DNA of 64,000 bases. It comes from Pseudomonas sp. FP1742. Lineage in GTDB: Bacteria; Pseudomonadota; Gammaproteobacteria; Pseudomonadales; Pseudomonadaceae. The first letter of the stretch is position 1. Each line of letters begins with the position of its first letter. Shown one piece after another: positions 42,733 to 52,482 of this stretch. The notes under the pieces were generated by a model. The model ran no database searches and was not told where the DNA came from. It saw only the letters and a list, made by a program, of their open reading frames with translations. The DNA lies in NCBI RefSeq assembly GCF_030687145.1, contig NZ_CP117460.1, forward strand, positions 2,046,001 to 2,110,000. Reading direction: 5' to 3'. The translations under genes were made by a program, and so were the position numbers.

Positions 42733-45360
42733 ATGGGCAAATCGCTGGTCATTGTGGAATCCCCGGCTAAGGCCAAGACCATCAACAAGTATCTGGGTAA
42801 CCAATACGTGGTGAAGTCGAGTATCGGCCATATCCGAGACCTGCCCACCAGCGGTTCGGCTAGCGCCAGCAAAGAGCCAGCCGCCAAGCGCGGCAAGGCC
42901 GCCGCAGGTGAAGGTCCGGTGCTCACGCCGAAAGAGAAAGCGCGCAAGCAGCTGGTCTCGCGCATGGGTGTCGATCCCGATCATGGCTGGAAAGCCAAGT
43001 ACGAGATCCTCCCGGGCAAGGAAAAAGTCATCGAAGAGCTGCGCCGGCTCGCCAAAGATGCTGACACCATCTATCTCGCAACCGACTTGGACCGCGAGGG
43101 GGAAGCCATTGCCTGGCACCTGCGCGAAGCCATCGGTGGTGACGACAGCCGCTACAAGCGCGTGGTGTTCAACGAAATCACCAAAAAAGCGATCCAGGAA
43201 GCTTTCTCCCAACCGGGCGAGCTGGACATCGATCGCGTAAACGCTCAGCAGGCGCGTCGTTTCCTCGACCGCGTGGTGGGTTATATGGTCTCGCCTCTTC
43301 TCTGGGCCAAGGTCGCCCGTGGCCTGTCCGCCGGTCGCGTACAATCGGTTGCGGTGAAGCTGGTGGTCGAGCGTGAGCGTGAAATCCGCGCGTTCAACCC
43401 GGAAGAGTACTGGGAAGTTCACGCCGACCTCGGCACCACCAAGGGCGCGACCGTGCGTTTCGACGTGGCTCGCGAGAAAGGCGAAGCCTTCAAGCCGCTC
43501 AACGAAGCCCAGGCCATGGCCGCGCTGGAAAAGCTCAAGGCTTCCAGCTACAGCATCGTCAAGCGCGAAGACAAGCCGACCAGCAGCAAGCCTTCGGCAC
43601 CGTTCATTACCTCCACCCTGCAACAGGCCGCGAGCAACCGCCTGGGGTTCGGTGTGAAGAAAACCATGATGATGGCCCAGCGTCTGTACGAAGCCGGCTA
43701 CATCACCTATATGCGTACCGACTCCACCAACCTTTCGACCGATGCCGTGGCGATGGCGCGTACTTATATTGAAGGCGAATTCGGCAAGAAATACCTGCCG
43801 GAAACCCCGAACGTCTACAGCAGCAAAGAAGGCGCGCAAGAGGCTCACGAAGCGATTCGTCCGTCTGACGCCAATACCGAGCCAAGCAAGCTGTCGGGCA
43901 TGGAGCGTGATGCCGAGCGGCTTTACGAGCTGATCTGGCGCCAGTTCCTCGCCTGCCAGATGCTGCCGGCCCAATACCTGTCGACCACAGTCACCGTCGG
44001 TGCCGGGGACTTCGAGCTGCGCGCCAAGGGCCGCATCCTGAAGTTCGACGGTTACACCCGCGTCATGCCGCAAATCACCAAGCCAGGCGATGATGACGTG
44101 CTGCCAGACATGGCTCAGGGCGACGCGATGAAGCTGATCAAGCTTGATCCGACCCAGCACTTCACCAAGCCGCCGGCGCGTTACTCGGAAGCGAGCCTGG
44201 TAAAGGAAATGGAAAAACGCGGCATCGGTCGTCCTTCGACCTACGCGGCGATCATTTCGACCATCCAGGACCGCGGCTACGTGGCGCTGCACAACCGTCG
44301 TTTCTATTCGGAAAAGATGGGCGACATCGTCACAGAGCGTCTGGCCGAGAGCTTCTCCAATCTCATGGACTACGGCTTCACCGCCGGCATGGAGGAGAAT
44401 CTCGATGACGTGGCCCAGGGCGAGCGCGACTGGAAAAACGTGCTCGACGAATTCTACGGCGACTTCAAGAAAAAACTCGAAGTAGCCGAAAGCGCCGAAG
44501 GCGGCATGCGTGCCAACCAGCCGGTGATGACTGATATTCCTTGTGTAGTGTGCGGTCGTCCGATGCAGATTCGTACTGCATCGACCGGTGTGTTCCTTGG
44601 TTGCTCGGGCTACAGCCTGCCGCCGAAAGAACGCTGCAAAGCCACCGTCAACCTGGTGCCGGGCGACGAAATCGCTGCGGACGACGAGGGTGAGTCGGAG
44701 TCGCTGGTTCTGCGCGGCAAGCACCGTTGCCCGATCTGCAGCACGGCAATGGATGCTTACCTGCTCGACGAAAAGCGCAAGCTGCACATCTGTGGTAATA
44801 ACCCGGATTGCGCAGGTTACGAGATCGAAGAGGGTACTTACCGCATCAAGGGCTACGAAGGTCCGAGCCTGGAGTGCGACAAGTGCGGCAGCGAGATGCA
44901 GCTCAAGACCGGCCGTTTCGGCAAGTTCTTCGGTTGCACCAACCCGACGTGCAAGAACACCCGCAAGCTGCTGAAAAGCGGTGACGCGGCGCCGCCGAAG
45001 ATGGACCCGGTGAAGATGCCTGAGCTCAAATGCGAAAAGGTCAACGACACCTACATCCTGCGCGACGGTGCTTCGGGCCTGTTCCTGGCGGCCAGCCAGT
45101 TCCCGAAAAACCGCGAGACCCGTGCGCCATTGGTCATGGAGATCGTGCCGCACAAGGATGAGATCGATCCGAAGTACCACTTCCTCTGCGAAGCGCCGAA
45201 GAAAGATCCAGACGGCCTGCCAGCGGTGATCCGTTACAGCCGCAAGACCAAAGAGCAATACGTGCAGACAGAAGTCGACGGTAAGCCGACTGGCTGGAAG
45301 GCGTATTACGATGGCGGTAAGTGGACGGTTGAAGACAAGCGTCCAGCAGCCAAGGCTTAA
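42733..45360 (+). CDS. topA: DNA topoisomerase I
   Basis: An 875-residue type IA topoisomerase that relaxes negative supercoils. It opens with the Toprim domain ([33 protein letters not shown]). The active-site tyrosine is in [14 protein letters not shown]. Three carboxyl zinc-finger repeats start near [16 protein letters not shown] and CDKCGSEM, and a basic tail closes it. Length and layout match gammaproteobacterial TopA. A lysine/alanine-rich insertion around residues 40-55 is typical of Pseudomonas. Confidence 0.98.
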   Translation: MGKSLVIVESPAKAKTINKYLGNQYVVKSSIGHIRDLPTSGSASASKEPAAKRGKAAAGEGPVLTPKEKARKQLVSRMGVDPDHGWKAKYEILPGKEKVIEELRRLAKDADTIYLATDLDREGEAIAWHLREAIGGDDSRYKRVVFNEITKKAIQEAFSQPGELDIDRVNAQQARRFLDRVVGYMVSPLLWAKVARGLSAGRVQSVAVKLVVEREREIRAFNPEEYWEVHADLGTTKGATVRFDVAREKGEAFKPLNEAQAMAALEKLKASSYSIVKREDKPTSSKPSAPFITSTLQQAASNRLGFGVKKTMMMAQRLYEAGYITYMRTDSTNLSTDAVAMARTYIEGEFGKKYLPETPNVYSSKEGAQEAHEAIRPSDANTEPSKLSGMERDAERLYELIWRQFLACQMLPAQYLSTTVTVGAGDFELRAKGRILKFDGYTRVMPQITKPGDDDVLPDMAQGDAMKLIKLDPTQHFTKPPARYSEASLVKEMEKRGIGRPSTYAAIISTIQDRGYVALHNRRFYSEKMGDIVTERLAESFSNLMDYGFTAGMEENLDDVAQGERDWKNVLDEFYGDFKKKLEVAESAEGGMRANQPVMTDIPCVVCGRPMQIRTASTGVFLGCSGYSLPPKERCKATVNLVPGDEIAADDEGESESLVLRGKHRCPICSTAMDAYLLDEKRKLHICGNNPDCAGYEIEEGTYRIKGYEGPSLECDKCGSEMQLKTGRFGKFFGCTNPTCKNTRKLLKSGDAAPPKMDPVKMPELKCEKVNDTYILRDGASGLFLAASQFPKNRETRAPLVMEIVPHKDEIDPKYHFLCEAPKKDPDGLPAVIRYSRKTKEQYVQTEVDGKPTGWKAYYDGGKWTVEDKRPAAKA

Positions 45361-45373
45361 AAGCCGCTGTACA

Positions 45374-45418
45374 CAAAAAGCCGCATGACAACCCTCGGGT
45401 TTTCATGCGGCCTTTTTG
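45374..45418 (+). terminator. topA terminator
   Basis: AAAAAGCCGCATGA pairs with TCATGCGGCCTTTTT around a loop that itself contains ACCC/GGGT. Confidence 0.92.
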
Positions 45419-45501
45419 TTTTGGGCTTGCGGTGAGCTTGGGTGATCCACGACACTGTCTGATCTGTGTGAAGCAATTATTTCGTTGTGGAGGCTGCCGT
45501 C

Positions 45502-46026
45502 ATGGCCCACGAACTCTATACCCGTACCAACCAGAAGATTTATTTCGCCGGCCTGTCGCTGGAAGCGCTCGCCAAGGCAGAAGAGGGGCGGGCGATGAAC
45601 TCCCTGGCGCTGATTCAGGCCGGGCGCGAATCGGCGTTGTTTCACCTGTACGGAGCGCTGTTGGGGTTGTGCCATGAAATCGCCGGTTTCTATCGCCTGC
45701 CTCAGGCCAATGCGCCGCGGGCAGAGATGCTGCTGACCCGTGAAGTGCTCGAAACCATCGCTATTCCGGAAATGGCCGAGATGGTCGAGTTGGCGCAGAA
45801 CCCTGAAACATGGCTGGCCAAGCTGCTGTCGGCTTATGCCGCACTGTTTCAACCGCCTCGCGCTCCGCACAAGCCTAAGGGCGATGTGACACAGCCGCTC
45901 ATTCTGGCGGTCAATCTGGATGAAGAAGAAGCGCCTGAGGAGCTGAGCCGCGAAGAGTTGGAGAGCTGGCGCCAGAACCTGAAAAGCCTGGCGATCCGGT
46001 TTCGTGACGGGCTGAACGAGTGTTGA
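45502..46026 (+). CDS. Hypothetical protein, probable DUF6586 family
   Basis: A 174-residue soluble, leucine- and alanine-rich, likely all-helical protein (KIYFAGLSLEALAKAEEG near the start) with an acidic region near 145 (DEEEAPEELSREELE). The start at 45502 has a GTGGAGG site. It matches, as far as I recall, the conserved hypothetical gene after topA in Pseudomonas; the family assignment is tentative and the function unknown. Confidence 0.75.
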   Translation: MAHELYTRTNQKIYFAGLSLEALAKAEEGRAMNSLALIQAGRESALFHLYGALLGLCHEIAGFYRLPQANAPRAEMLLTREVLETIAIPEMAEMVELAQNPETWLAKLLSAYAALFQPPRAPHKPKGDVTQPLILAVNLDEEEAPEELSREELESWRQNLKSLAIRFRDGLNEC

Positions 46027-46167
46027 GCGATTGAGTGATTGGCGAATGGTCCGCTCAAGATAGCGTGCTGTAAGAAAATTCTCTTCGTGATGGCATCTGG
46101 TCAAGATCCCGAGCGAAGCTTGGCCGATGCCTATATAATCCCCGCCTTTCGTGGAGAACAGACCTTT

Positions 46168-46401
46168 ATGCCAACGTCCTTTCTAGAAATTGTCGAGTTA
46201 CCAGACGGCCGAATCGAGCTGCGTAGGGCTGAGGACGAGGGTTCTCTGGTTACTTTGGATTTCTCCGAGGATGCCAAGGCTTTCCTGCAAGGCCAGCACG
46301 TTGAAGTCGCCAAGGCGATGTTGAGCGTCGGTGTTCAGATGGCAGGGCGCCTGGTCGAAGGCGAATTTGATAAGGAAGAGGGGCCACGGGTTCTTCATTG
46401 A
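46168..46401 (+). CDS. Small conserved-type hypothetical protein
   Basis: A 77-residue acidic protein (MPTSFLEIVELPDGRIELRR onward) with beta-strand-like start and a helical middle (AKAFLQGQHVEVAKAMLSVG). A GGAGAA site precedes the ATG. No motif indicates function. Its position between the topA-linked gene and sulA is as I recall in other Pseudomonas. Confidence 0.78.
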   Translation: MPTSFLEIVELPDGRIELRRAEDEGSLVTLDFSEDAKAFLQGQHVEVAKAMLSVGVQMAGRLVEGEFDKEEGPRVLH

Positions 46402-46438
46402 TCCCGCCCGTCGGAATTTGCGGACACCTCTACAGATC

Positions 46439-46479
46439 GGCTTCTCTATCCTTGGAGAAGCCCCGCGCTGTTCAGCGCG
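46439..46479. terminator. Double hairpin between convergent genes
   Basis: GGCTTCTC/GAGAAGCC and CGCGCT/AGCGCG form two adjacent stems without a T tract. They lie between the plus gene ending at 46401 and sulA ending at 46495, so they may act as a weak bidirectional terminator. Confidence 0.4.
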
Positions 46480-46494
46480 CACAGTGTTTATCAC

Positions 46495-46968
46495 CTAACC
46501 CAATCGAATATTCAGGCTTTGCGCATCCCCGGTACGGGCGGCGCTGATCAGCTGCTGCCGCGACGATGTGCTCAACGGATTTAGCCAACTGACGACCGTA
46601 TGGCTGCGACCAAGTCGCAAGGCTTCACAGGTCAGCTGCTGAGCGCTCTGTGTGCCGCGTGGTTGCAGCAGCAGAATGCGTTCACGGTTCAGGCCGGCGT
46701 CCCGCAACCAGGCCTGGGTCAGGCTGGCGGGCGGGGCGATCAGAGTCAGCCAGCGAGCATCCTGATCCTGACTCAGTTCCCTGAGAATCGGTGCCAGAAG
46801 GTTCAGGCAGTTCCCGGCCGCGCCGCGCAGTGACAGCTCGCTGAAGACTTCGGGCTCGGCGCTCCAGGGCGACTCGACCACGTCTTTCAGGATCGGCGCC
46901 AGCGGCTGCGCCATGAATGCCTCGAACAATGGCAATTGGGCTTGCTGTGAGGTGTGTGGGAACTGCAT
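46495..46968 (-). CDS. sulA: SOS cell division inhibitor SulA
   Basis: A 157-residue SulA/RecA-fold protein that blocks FtsZ polymerisation during the SOS response. Recognisable segments are FSELSLRGAAGNCLNLLAPIL, WLTLIAPPASLTQAWL and the late TVVSWLNPLSTSSRQQL. It is 10 bp after lexA and shares its promoter, as in Pseudomonas generally. Confidence 0.92.
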   Translation of the reverse strand: MQFPHTSQQAQLPLFEAFMAQPLAPILKDVVESPWSAEPEVFSELSLRGAAGNCLNLLAPILRELSQDQDARWLTLIAPPASLTQAWLRDAGLNRERILLLQPRGTQSAQQLTCEALRLGRSHTVVSWLNPLSTSSRQQLISAARTGDAQSLNIRLG

Positions 46969-46978
46969 AAAGCCTCCT

Positions 46979-47587
46979 TTAGCGGCGAATCACGCCGACG
47001 CTCAAGCCTTCGATCACCAGTTCCTGATCTTTCAGGTTGACTTCGATAGGGGCGAATTCAGGGTTTTCGGCAATCAACCAGACTTTGCTGCCATCGCGCT
47101 TGAAGCGCTTGACGGTCACTTCGTCGCCAATCCGTGCCACCACGATCTGACCGTTACGGGCTTCACGGGTGGTATGGACGGCCAGCAGGTCGCCGTCGAA
47201 AATGCCGACGTCCTTCATGCTCATGCCATGGACCCGCAATAGATAGTCAGCGCGAGGGTGGAAGAACGAAGGGTTGATGTTGCAGGATTCTTCGATGTGC
47301 TGCTGGGCGAGGATCGGCGCGCCTGCCGCCACTCGGCCGATGATCGGCAGGCTGGATTCGTCGGCCTTGGCTTCGAAGCCGGGGATGCGAATGCCACGGG
47401 AGGCGCCCGGGGTCATCTCGATTGCACCCTTGCGGGCCAGGGCCTTGAGGTGTTCTTCCGCCGCATTGGGCGACTTGAAGCCCAGTTCCTGAGCGATTTC
47501 CGCGCGGGTGGGCGGGTAGCCGTTGTCTTCGAGGCAGCGTTTGATGAAGGCCAGAATCTCTGCTTGGCGTGGCGTCAGCTTTAGCAT
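46979..47587 (-). CDS. lexA: SOS repressor LexA
   Basis: A 202-residue repressor. The winged HTH lies in the first 70 residues ([34 protein letters not shown]). The self-cleavage site is A88-G89 in RVAAGAP. The catalytic dyad is S123 in HGMSMKD and K160. Cleavage is promoted by RecA on single-stranded DNA. Two LexA boxes upstream show autorepression. It is operonic with sulA and divergent from psrA. Confidence 0.98.
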   Translation of the reverse strand: MLKLTPRQAEILAFIKRCLEDNGYPPTRAEIAQELGFKSPNAAEEHLKALARKGAIEMTPGASRGIRIPGFEAKADESSLPIIGRVAAGAPILAQQHIEESCNINPSFFHPRADYLLRVHGMSMKDVGIFDGDLLAVHTTREARNGQIVVARIGDEVTVKRFKRDGSKVWLIAENPEFAPIEVNLKDQELVIEGLSVGVIRR

Positions 47588-47597
47588 ATTGATCGCT

Positions 47598-47632
47598 CTG
47601 TCTTTTTATACAGTGACTGGGATTATATACAG
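47598..47632 (-). promoter_or_regulatory. Two tandem LexA (SOS) boxes before lexA
   Basis: On the minus strand, CTGTATAAAAAGACAG (47598-47613) and CTGTATATAATCCCAG (47617-47632) both fit CTG-N10-CAG with CTGTAT left halves. They lie 11 and 30 bp before the lexA start. Confidence 0.92.
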
Positions 47633-47774
47633 TGAACAGGTCTTGGCAATGCCCCTTTTTTTTCCGGCCGCTGGACGGTCATTCTGCTCACTGATTGAAG
47701 CTGCGCCGTTGTATGGTTAAATAGCTGACCGACCATTCCGAAAACGAACCGCCAGACTTGACAAGGCCTGGGCT

Positions 47775-47801
47775 GAAACGTATGTTTCAAACAAGTGTTT
47801 G
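47775..47801 (+). promoter_or_regulatory. Two overlapping PsrA operators before psrA
   Basis: GAAACGTATGTTTC (47775-47788) and CAAACAAGTGTTTG (47788-47801) are both perfect fits to (G/C)AAAC-N4-GTTT(G/C) and share one base. They lie 16-42 bp before the psrA start, which indicates autorepression. Confidence 0.88.
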
Positions 47802-47816
47802 TCAGGCGGAGTAGCC

Positions 47817-48524
47817 ATGGCCCAGTCGGAAACCGTTGAACGCATTCTCGATGCTGCCGAGCAGTTGTTCGCGGAAAAAGGTTTCGCTGAAACCTCGTTG
47901 CGTCTGATCACCAGCAAGGCCGGTGTCAATCTGGCGGCGGTGAACTATCACTTCGGATCGAAGAAGGCGCTGATTCAGGCCGTATTCTCGCGTTTTCTCG
48001 GGCCGTTCTGCATCAGTCTCGATAAAGAGCTGGAGCGCCGTCAGGCCAAGCCGGAGAACAAACCGACCCTCGAAGAGCTGCTGGAGATCCTCGTCGAGCA
48101 AGCCCTGGTGGTGCAGCCACGCAGTGGCAACGACCTGTCCATTTTCATGCGTTTGCTGGGGCTGGCCTTCAGTCAGAGCCAAGGGCACTTGCGTCGTTAT
48201 CTGGAAGATATGTACGGCAAGGTTTTCCGTCGCTACATGATGCTGGTCAACGAGGCCGCGCCGCGCATTCCGCCGATCGAACTGTTCTGGCGCGTGCACT
48301 TCATGCTCGGTGCTGCGGCGTTCAGCATGTCGGGGATCAAAGCCTTGCGTGCGATCGCCGAGACCGATTTCGGCGTCAACACCTCCATCGAACAAGTGAT
48401 GCGCCTGATGGTGCCTTTCCTGGCCGCGGGCATGCGTGCCGAAACCGGTGTCACCGATACCGCCATGGCCACTGCGCAACTGCGTCCGCGCAGCAAATCG
48501 ACCCCGGTGGCCGCCAAGGTTTAA
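47817..48524 (+). CDS. psrA: TetR-family fatty-acid-responsive regulator PsrA
   Basis: A 235-residue TetR regulator. The amino-terminal HTH region covers about residues 5-55 (ERILDAAEQLFAEKGFAETS; VNYHFGSKK), and the rest is a ligand domain. PsrA senses long-chain acyl-CoA, represses itself and fadBA-type genes and affects rpoS in Pseudomonas. The lexA-psrA-nagZ order supports the assignment. The start at 47817 follows GGCGGAGTAGCC. Confidence 0.93.
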   Translation: MAQSETVERILDAAEQLFAEKGFAETSLRLITSKAGVNLAAVNYHFGSKKALIQAVFSRFLGPFCISLDKELERRQAKPENKPTLEELLEILVEQALVVQPRSGNDLSIFMRLLGLAFSQSQGHLRRYLEDMYGKVFRRYMMLVNEAAPRIPPIELFWRVHFMLGAAAFSMSGIKALRAIAETDFGVNTSIEQVMRLMVPFLAAGMRAETGVTDTAMATAQLRPRSKSTPVAAKV

Positions 48525-48572
48525 CCGCACACGGGTGGGCGCGGCAGCTGACATCCGCTAAGCTAGCCGCCC

Positions 48573-48686
48573 ATGCCGACTCTCGTTCTGAACCCGCTCC
48601 TCATTGATATCGCCGACCTGCCAGGCCTAGCCTTTGGCGGCGAATTCGTGCGAGCCGGGTTTATCGTAATCAAGGAATCTCTATGA
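48573..48686 (+). CDS. Possible 37-codon leader reading frame overlapping nagZ
   Basis: An ATG at 48573 opens a 37-codon frame (MPTLVLNPLLIDIADLPGLA onward, ending IKESL). Its TGA overlaps the nagZ ATG as ATGA, the arrangement typical of coupled genes. No ribosome-binding site is visible before it, and the frame could be chance in GC-rich DNA. Confidence 0.25.
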   Translation: MPTLVLNPLLIDIADLPGLAFGGEFVRAGFIVIKESL

Positions 48687-49693
48687 CTGCTGGCCTGCAA
48701 GGCTCGTTGATGGTGGACGTCGCCGGTACCTGGCTGACGGCTGAAGATCGCCAATTGTTGCGCCAGCCCGAAGTGGGCGGCCTGATCATTTTTGCGCGCA
48801 ACATCGAACACCCGCGTCAGGTGCGCGAGTTGAGCGCCGCGATCCGCGCCATTCGACCCGATCTGCTGCTGGCGGTGGATCAGGAGGGCGGTCGGGTTCA
48901 GCGACTGCGTCAGGGCTTCGTCCGACTGCCAGCCATGCGCGCCATCGCCGACAACCCGAATGCCGAATACCTGGCCGAGCAGTGCGGCTGGATCATGGCG
49001 ACCGAAGTGCTCGCGGTCGGCCTCGACCTGAGCTTCGCGCCGGTACTGGACCTCGACTACCAGCGCAGTGCGGTGGTTGGCACCCGTTCGTTCGAAAGCG
49101 ATCCAGAGCGCGCCGCCTTGCTCGCCGGTGCGTTCATCCGCGGCATGAACAGCGCCGGAATGGCTGCCACTGGCAAGCATTTCCCCGGTCATGGCTGGGC
49201 CGAGGCCGATTCCCACGTTGCGATTCCCAACGATGAGCGCAGTCTTGATGAGATCCGCGCCAACGACCTGGTGCCGTTCGCGCGATTGAGCAAACAACTG
49301 GCGGCGGTCATGCCGGCCCACGTTATTTACCCACAAGTCGATTCCCAGCCTGCCGGTTTCTCCCGTCGCTGGTTGCAGGACATCCTGCGCGGCGAGCTGC
49401 AGTTCGATGGCGTGATCTTCAGTGACGACCTGTCGATGGCCGGTGCGCACGTGGTGGGCGATGCCGCCAGTCGCATCGAGGCGGCCTTGACCGCCGGTTG
49501 CGACATGGGCCTGGTGTGCAACGACCGCGCGGCGGCCGAGTTGGCCTTGAGTGCCGCCCAGCGGTTGAAGGTCAAGCCTTCGGCGCGTATTGCGCGGATG
49601 CGTGGGCAGGCATATGCCACCACCGAATACCGTCAAGACCCGCGCTGGCTGACGGCCATTGGCGCACTCAAAGAAGCTCAATTGATTGATTAA
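48683..49693 (+). CDS. nagZ: Beta-N-acetylhexosaminidase NagZ
   Basis: A 336-residue cytoplasmic glycoside hydrolase family 3 enzyme that removes GlcNAc from anhydromuropeptides during cell-wall recycling. The family signature KHFPGHGWAEADSHVAIP contains the conserved histidine loop; the nucleophile aspartate lies in FSDDLSMAGA. Its products can influence ampC induction. AAGGAATCT precedes the ATG. It is 12 bp upstream of the phosphorylase gene. Confidence 0.97.
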   Translation: MTAGLQGSLMVDVAGTWLTAEDRQLLRQPEVGGLIIFARNIEHPRQVRELSAAIRAIRPDLLLAVDQEGGRVQRLRQGFVRLPAMRAIADNPNAEYLAEQCGWIMATEVLAVGLDLSFAPVLDLDYQRSAVVGTRSFESDPERAALLAGAFIRGMNSAGMAATGKHFPGHGWAEADSHVAIPNDERSLDEIRANDLVPFARLSKQLAAVMPAHVIYPQVDSQPAGFSRRWLQDILRGELQFDGVIFSDDLSMAGAHVVGDAASRIEAALTAGCDMGLVCNDRAAAELALSAAQRLKVKPSARIARMRGQAYATTEYRQDPRWLTAIGALKEAQLID

Positions 49694-50443
<750 letters not shown>

Positions 50444-50577
50444 GCTCGTTTCAGTCATGACCAGATCGTGAAATACAAGCGCCGTAAGGCACTTGCCATC
50501 GCCCTGACGTTAACGTAAAGATTGCGGCAGGGCGCTGATCTTAAAAAAGCGCAGGGCGGACCGATCCGGAGCGCTTG

Positions 50578-52482
50578 ATGACGCTAATAAAAACAACCTC
50601 CCCCAAGCTGCACCGCGAAGCTCGATTGGCGCGGGAAAAACTGCATCTCGAAGGCGCCGTCCCCGATGGCGTGTTGCGAGCGGAAATCGATGCGTCGTGG
50701 CGGCGCAGCCTCAGCCACGGTGTGCATTTCAATGCCAAGCATGAGCTGGCGCTGGAATCGGCCGCCAGCCTCGACGTGCTGCTGGAGAGCAACCGGTTGT
50801 TGATCGATGCGGCGATACCGGCCATCGACTATCTGGCCGAGCGTCAGGGCAAGGAAGGGCTTATCATCCTGGCCAGTTCCGACGCCACCATCCTCGCCGT
50901 CGAAGGTCGCGCCGACCGTTTCAAGGGCAGCGGCCTGCAAGACATCACCCTCGGCACCTGCTGGAGCGAAGCCGCTCGCGGCACCAATGCGCTGGGCACC
51001 GCGCTGGTGGAAGCCCGGCCGACGATGATCGATTGTGGCGAACATTACCTCGATCGTCTGACCGATTTTTCCTGCACCTCGGTGCCGATTTATTGCCCCC
51101 AAGGCGACATCCTCGGCGTGCTCGACCTGACCCGCGAAGGCCCGCTCGGCCGCGTTCACGACAGCACCGCGCTGCTGGCCATGGCTGTCAGCCAGATCGA
51201 AAGTCGCGTGTTCAACGCCAGCTATCCGGACCAGATCGTGCTGGCCTTCCACAGCCGTCGGCAATACCTCGAATCCCCTTGGCAGGGCTTACTGGCGGTG
51301 AGCCTCGGCGGGCAGATTCTCGCGGTCAGTGCCCAGGCCTGCCAGTTGCTGCATGCCGAACGCTCGGCGCTGGTCGGTCGGCGCTGCGAAGAGTTTCTGG
51401 GCGTCGATGGCCTGCAACTGTTGTCGCGTCTGCATCAGGGCGGCATCGGCAGCTTGCAAACCGCCAAAGGCGAATTCTTCTACAAAACCCTGCGGGCACC
51501 GCAGCGGTCGATCAACGTCAGCACCCCGGCGCGCACCCCAGCCAAAACTGTCAAACCGCAACCCGATCTCGAATCCCTGGCCGGCAGCAATGCCCGTTAT
51601 GCCCGGGCCTTGCGCATGGCCCGCCAAGGCCTGGCCAATCAACTGCCGGTGTTGTTGCTGGGCGAAACCGGCACCGGTAAAGAAGTCGTTGCCCGGGCGC
51701 TGCACATGGCCGGAACGCGCTGCGACAAACCCTTCATCGCGGTGAACTGCGCGGCCATTCCTGAAGGCCTGATCGAGTCGGAGCTGTTCGGCTACCGCGA
51801 AGGCGCGTTCACCGGTTCCCGTCGCGGGGGCATGATCGGTCGCTTGCAACAGGCCCATGGCGGCACCTTGTTTCTCGATGAAATCGGCGACATGCCGCTG
51901 GCCCTGCAAGCCCGGCTCTTGCGCGTGCTGCAAGACCGTAAAGTCGCCCCGCTGGGTGCCGGCGAAGAGCAAGACATCGATGTGGCGCTGATCTGCGCCA
52001 CTCACCGCGACCTCAAGCGTCTGGTGGAAGACAAACACTTCCGTGAAGACTTGTTCTACCGGGTCAATGGCATCAGCGTGATGCTTCCGGCGCTGCGTGA
52101 GCGTGACGATTTCAGCGGCCTGGTCGATCGTTTGCTGGGCAAACTCGACGCACCGACCGTCGTCTTGCATGACGATTTGAGTCGCTTGCTCGGCGGCTAT
52201 CACTGGCCGGGCAACATCCGCCAACTGGAGATGGTGTTGCGCACCGCGCTGGCCATGCGCGAGCCGGGAGACACCGTGCTCACCCTCGACCATTTGCCCG
52301 ACAGCATGCTCGACGAATTGACTGCCGGCGAACGTCCCCAGAGCGGCAGTATTCGTGAACATGAACTGGAGCTGATCCGCCAGTCCCTGGACGCTCACCA
52401 AGGCAACGTCTCGGCCGCCGCCGATGCCTTGGGCATCAGCCGCGCGACCCTGTACCGTAAGCTCAAGCAGTTGCGCTCGTGA
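50578..52482 (+). CDS. Sigma-54-dependent activator of amine oxidation (AcoR type)
   Basis: A 634-residue regulator. An amino-terminal sensor region contains a GAF-like domain (about residues 70-215). The AAA+ domain (about 335-560) has Walker A GETGTGKE and the sigma-54 contact motif GAFTGS. A carboxyl Fis-type HTH reads NVSAAADALGISRATLYRKL. It heads the qhpFEG operon, its stop overlapping the next start (TGATG). In P. putida the phenylethylamine cluster has an activator called PeaR; in Paracoccus QhpR is AraC-type instead. The start codon is ATG after GGAG, with an AANAANAANAA motif in codons 3-7. Confidence 0.88.
   Translation: MTLIKTTSPKLHREARLAREKLHLEGAVPDGVLRAEIDASWRRSLSHGVHFNAKHELALESAASLDVLLESNRLLIDAAIPAIDYLAERQGKEGLIILASSDATILAVEGRADRFKGSGLQDITLGTCWSEAARGTNALGTALVEARPTMIDCGEHYLDRLTDFSCTSVPIYCPQGDILGVLDLTREGPLGRVHDSTALLAMAVSQIESRVFNASYPDQIVLAFHSRRQYLESPWQGLLAVSLGGQILAVSAQACQLLHAERSALVGRRCEEFLGVDGLQLLSRLHQGGIGSLQTAKGEFFYKTLRAPQRSINVSTPARTPAKTVKPQPDLESLAGSNARYARALRMARQGLANQLPVLLLGETGTGKEVVARALHMAGTRCDKPFIAVNCAAIPEGLIESELFGYREGAFTGSRRGGMIGRLQQAHGGTLFLDEIGDMPLALQARLLRVLQDRKVAPLGAGEEQDIDVALICATHRDLKRLVEDKHFREDLFYRVNGISVMLPALRERDDFSGLVDRLLGKLDAPTVVLHDDLSRLLGGYHWPGNIRQLEMVLRTALAMREPGDTVLTLDHLPDSMLDELTAGERPQSGSIREHELELIRQSLDAHQGNVSAAADALGISRATLYRKLKQLRS
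50586..50596 (+). promoter_or_regulatory. Crc/Hfq (catabolite) target motif at the regulator start
   Basis: AATAAAAACAA fits AANAANAANAA exactly and lies 8-18 nt into the coding sequence. Hfq with Crc binds such A-rich motifs near start codons and blocks translation when preferred carbon is present. Confidence 0.55.

Noticed and set aside
42715..45258. 847-codon open frame on the minus strand opposite topA
   Set aside because: Antisense shadow of topA, with no ribosome-binding site or recognisable domain.
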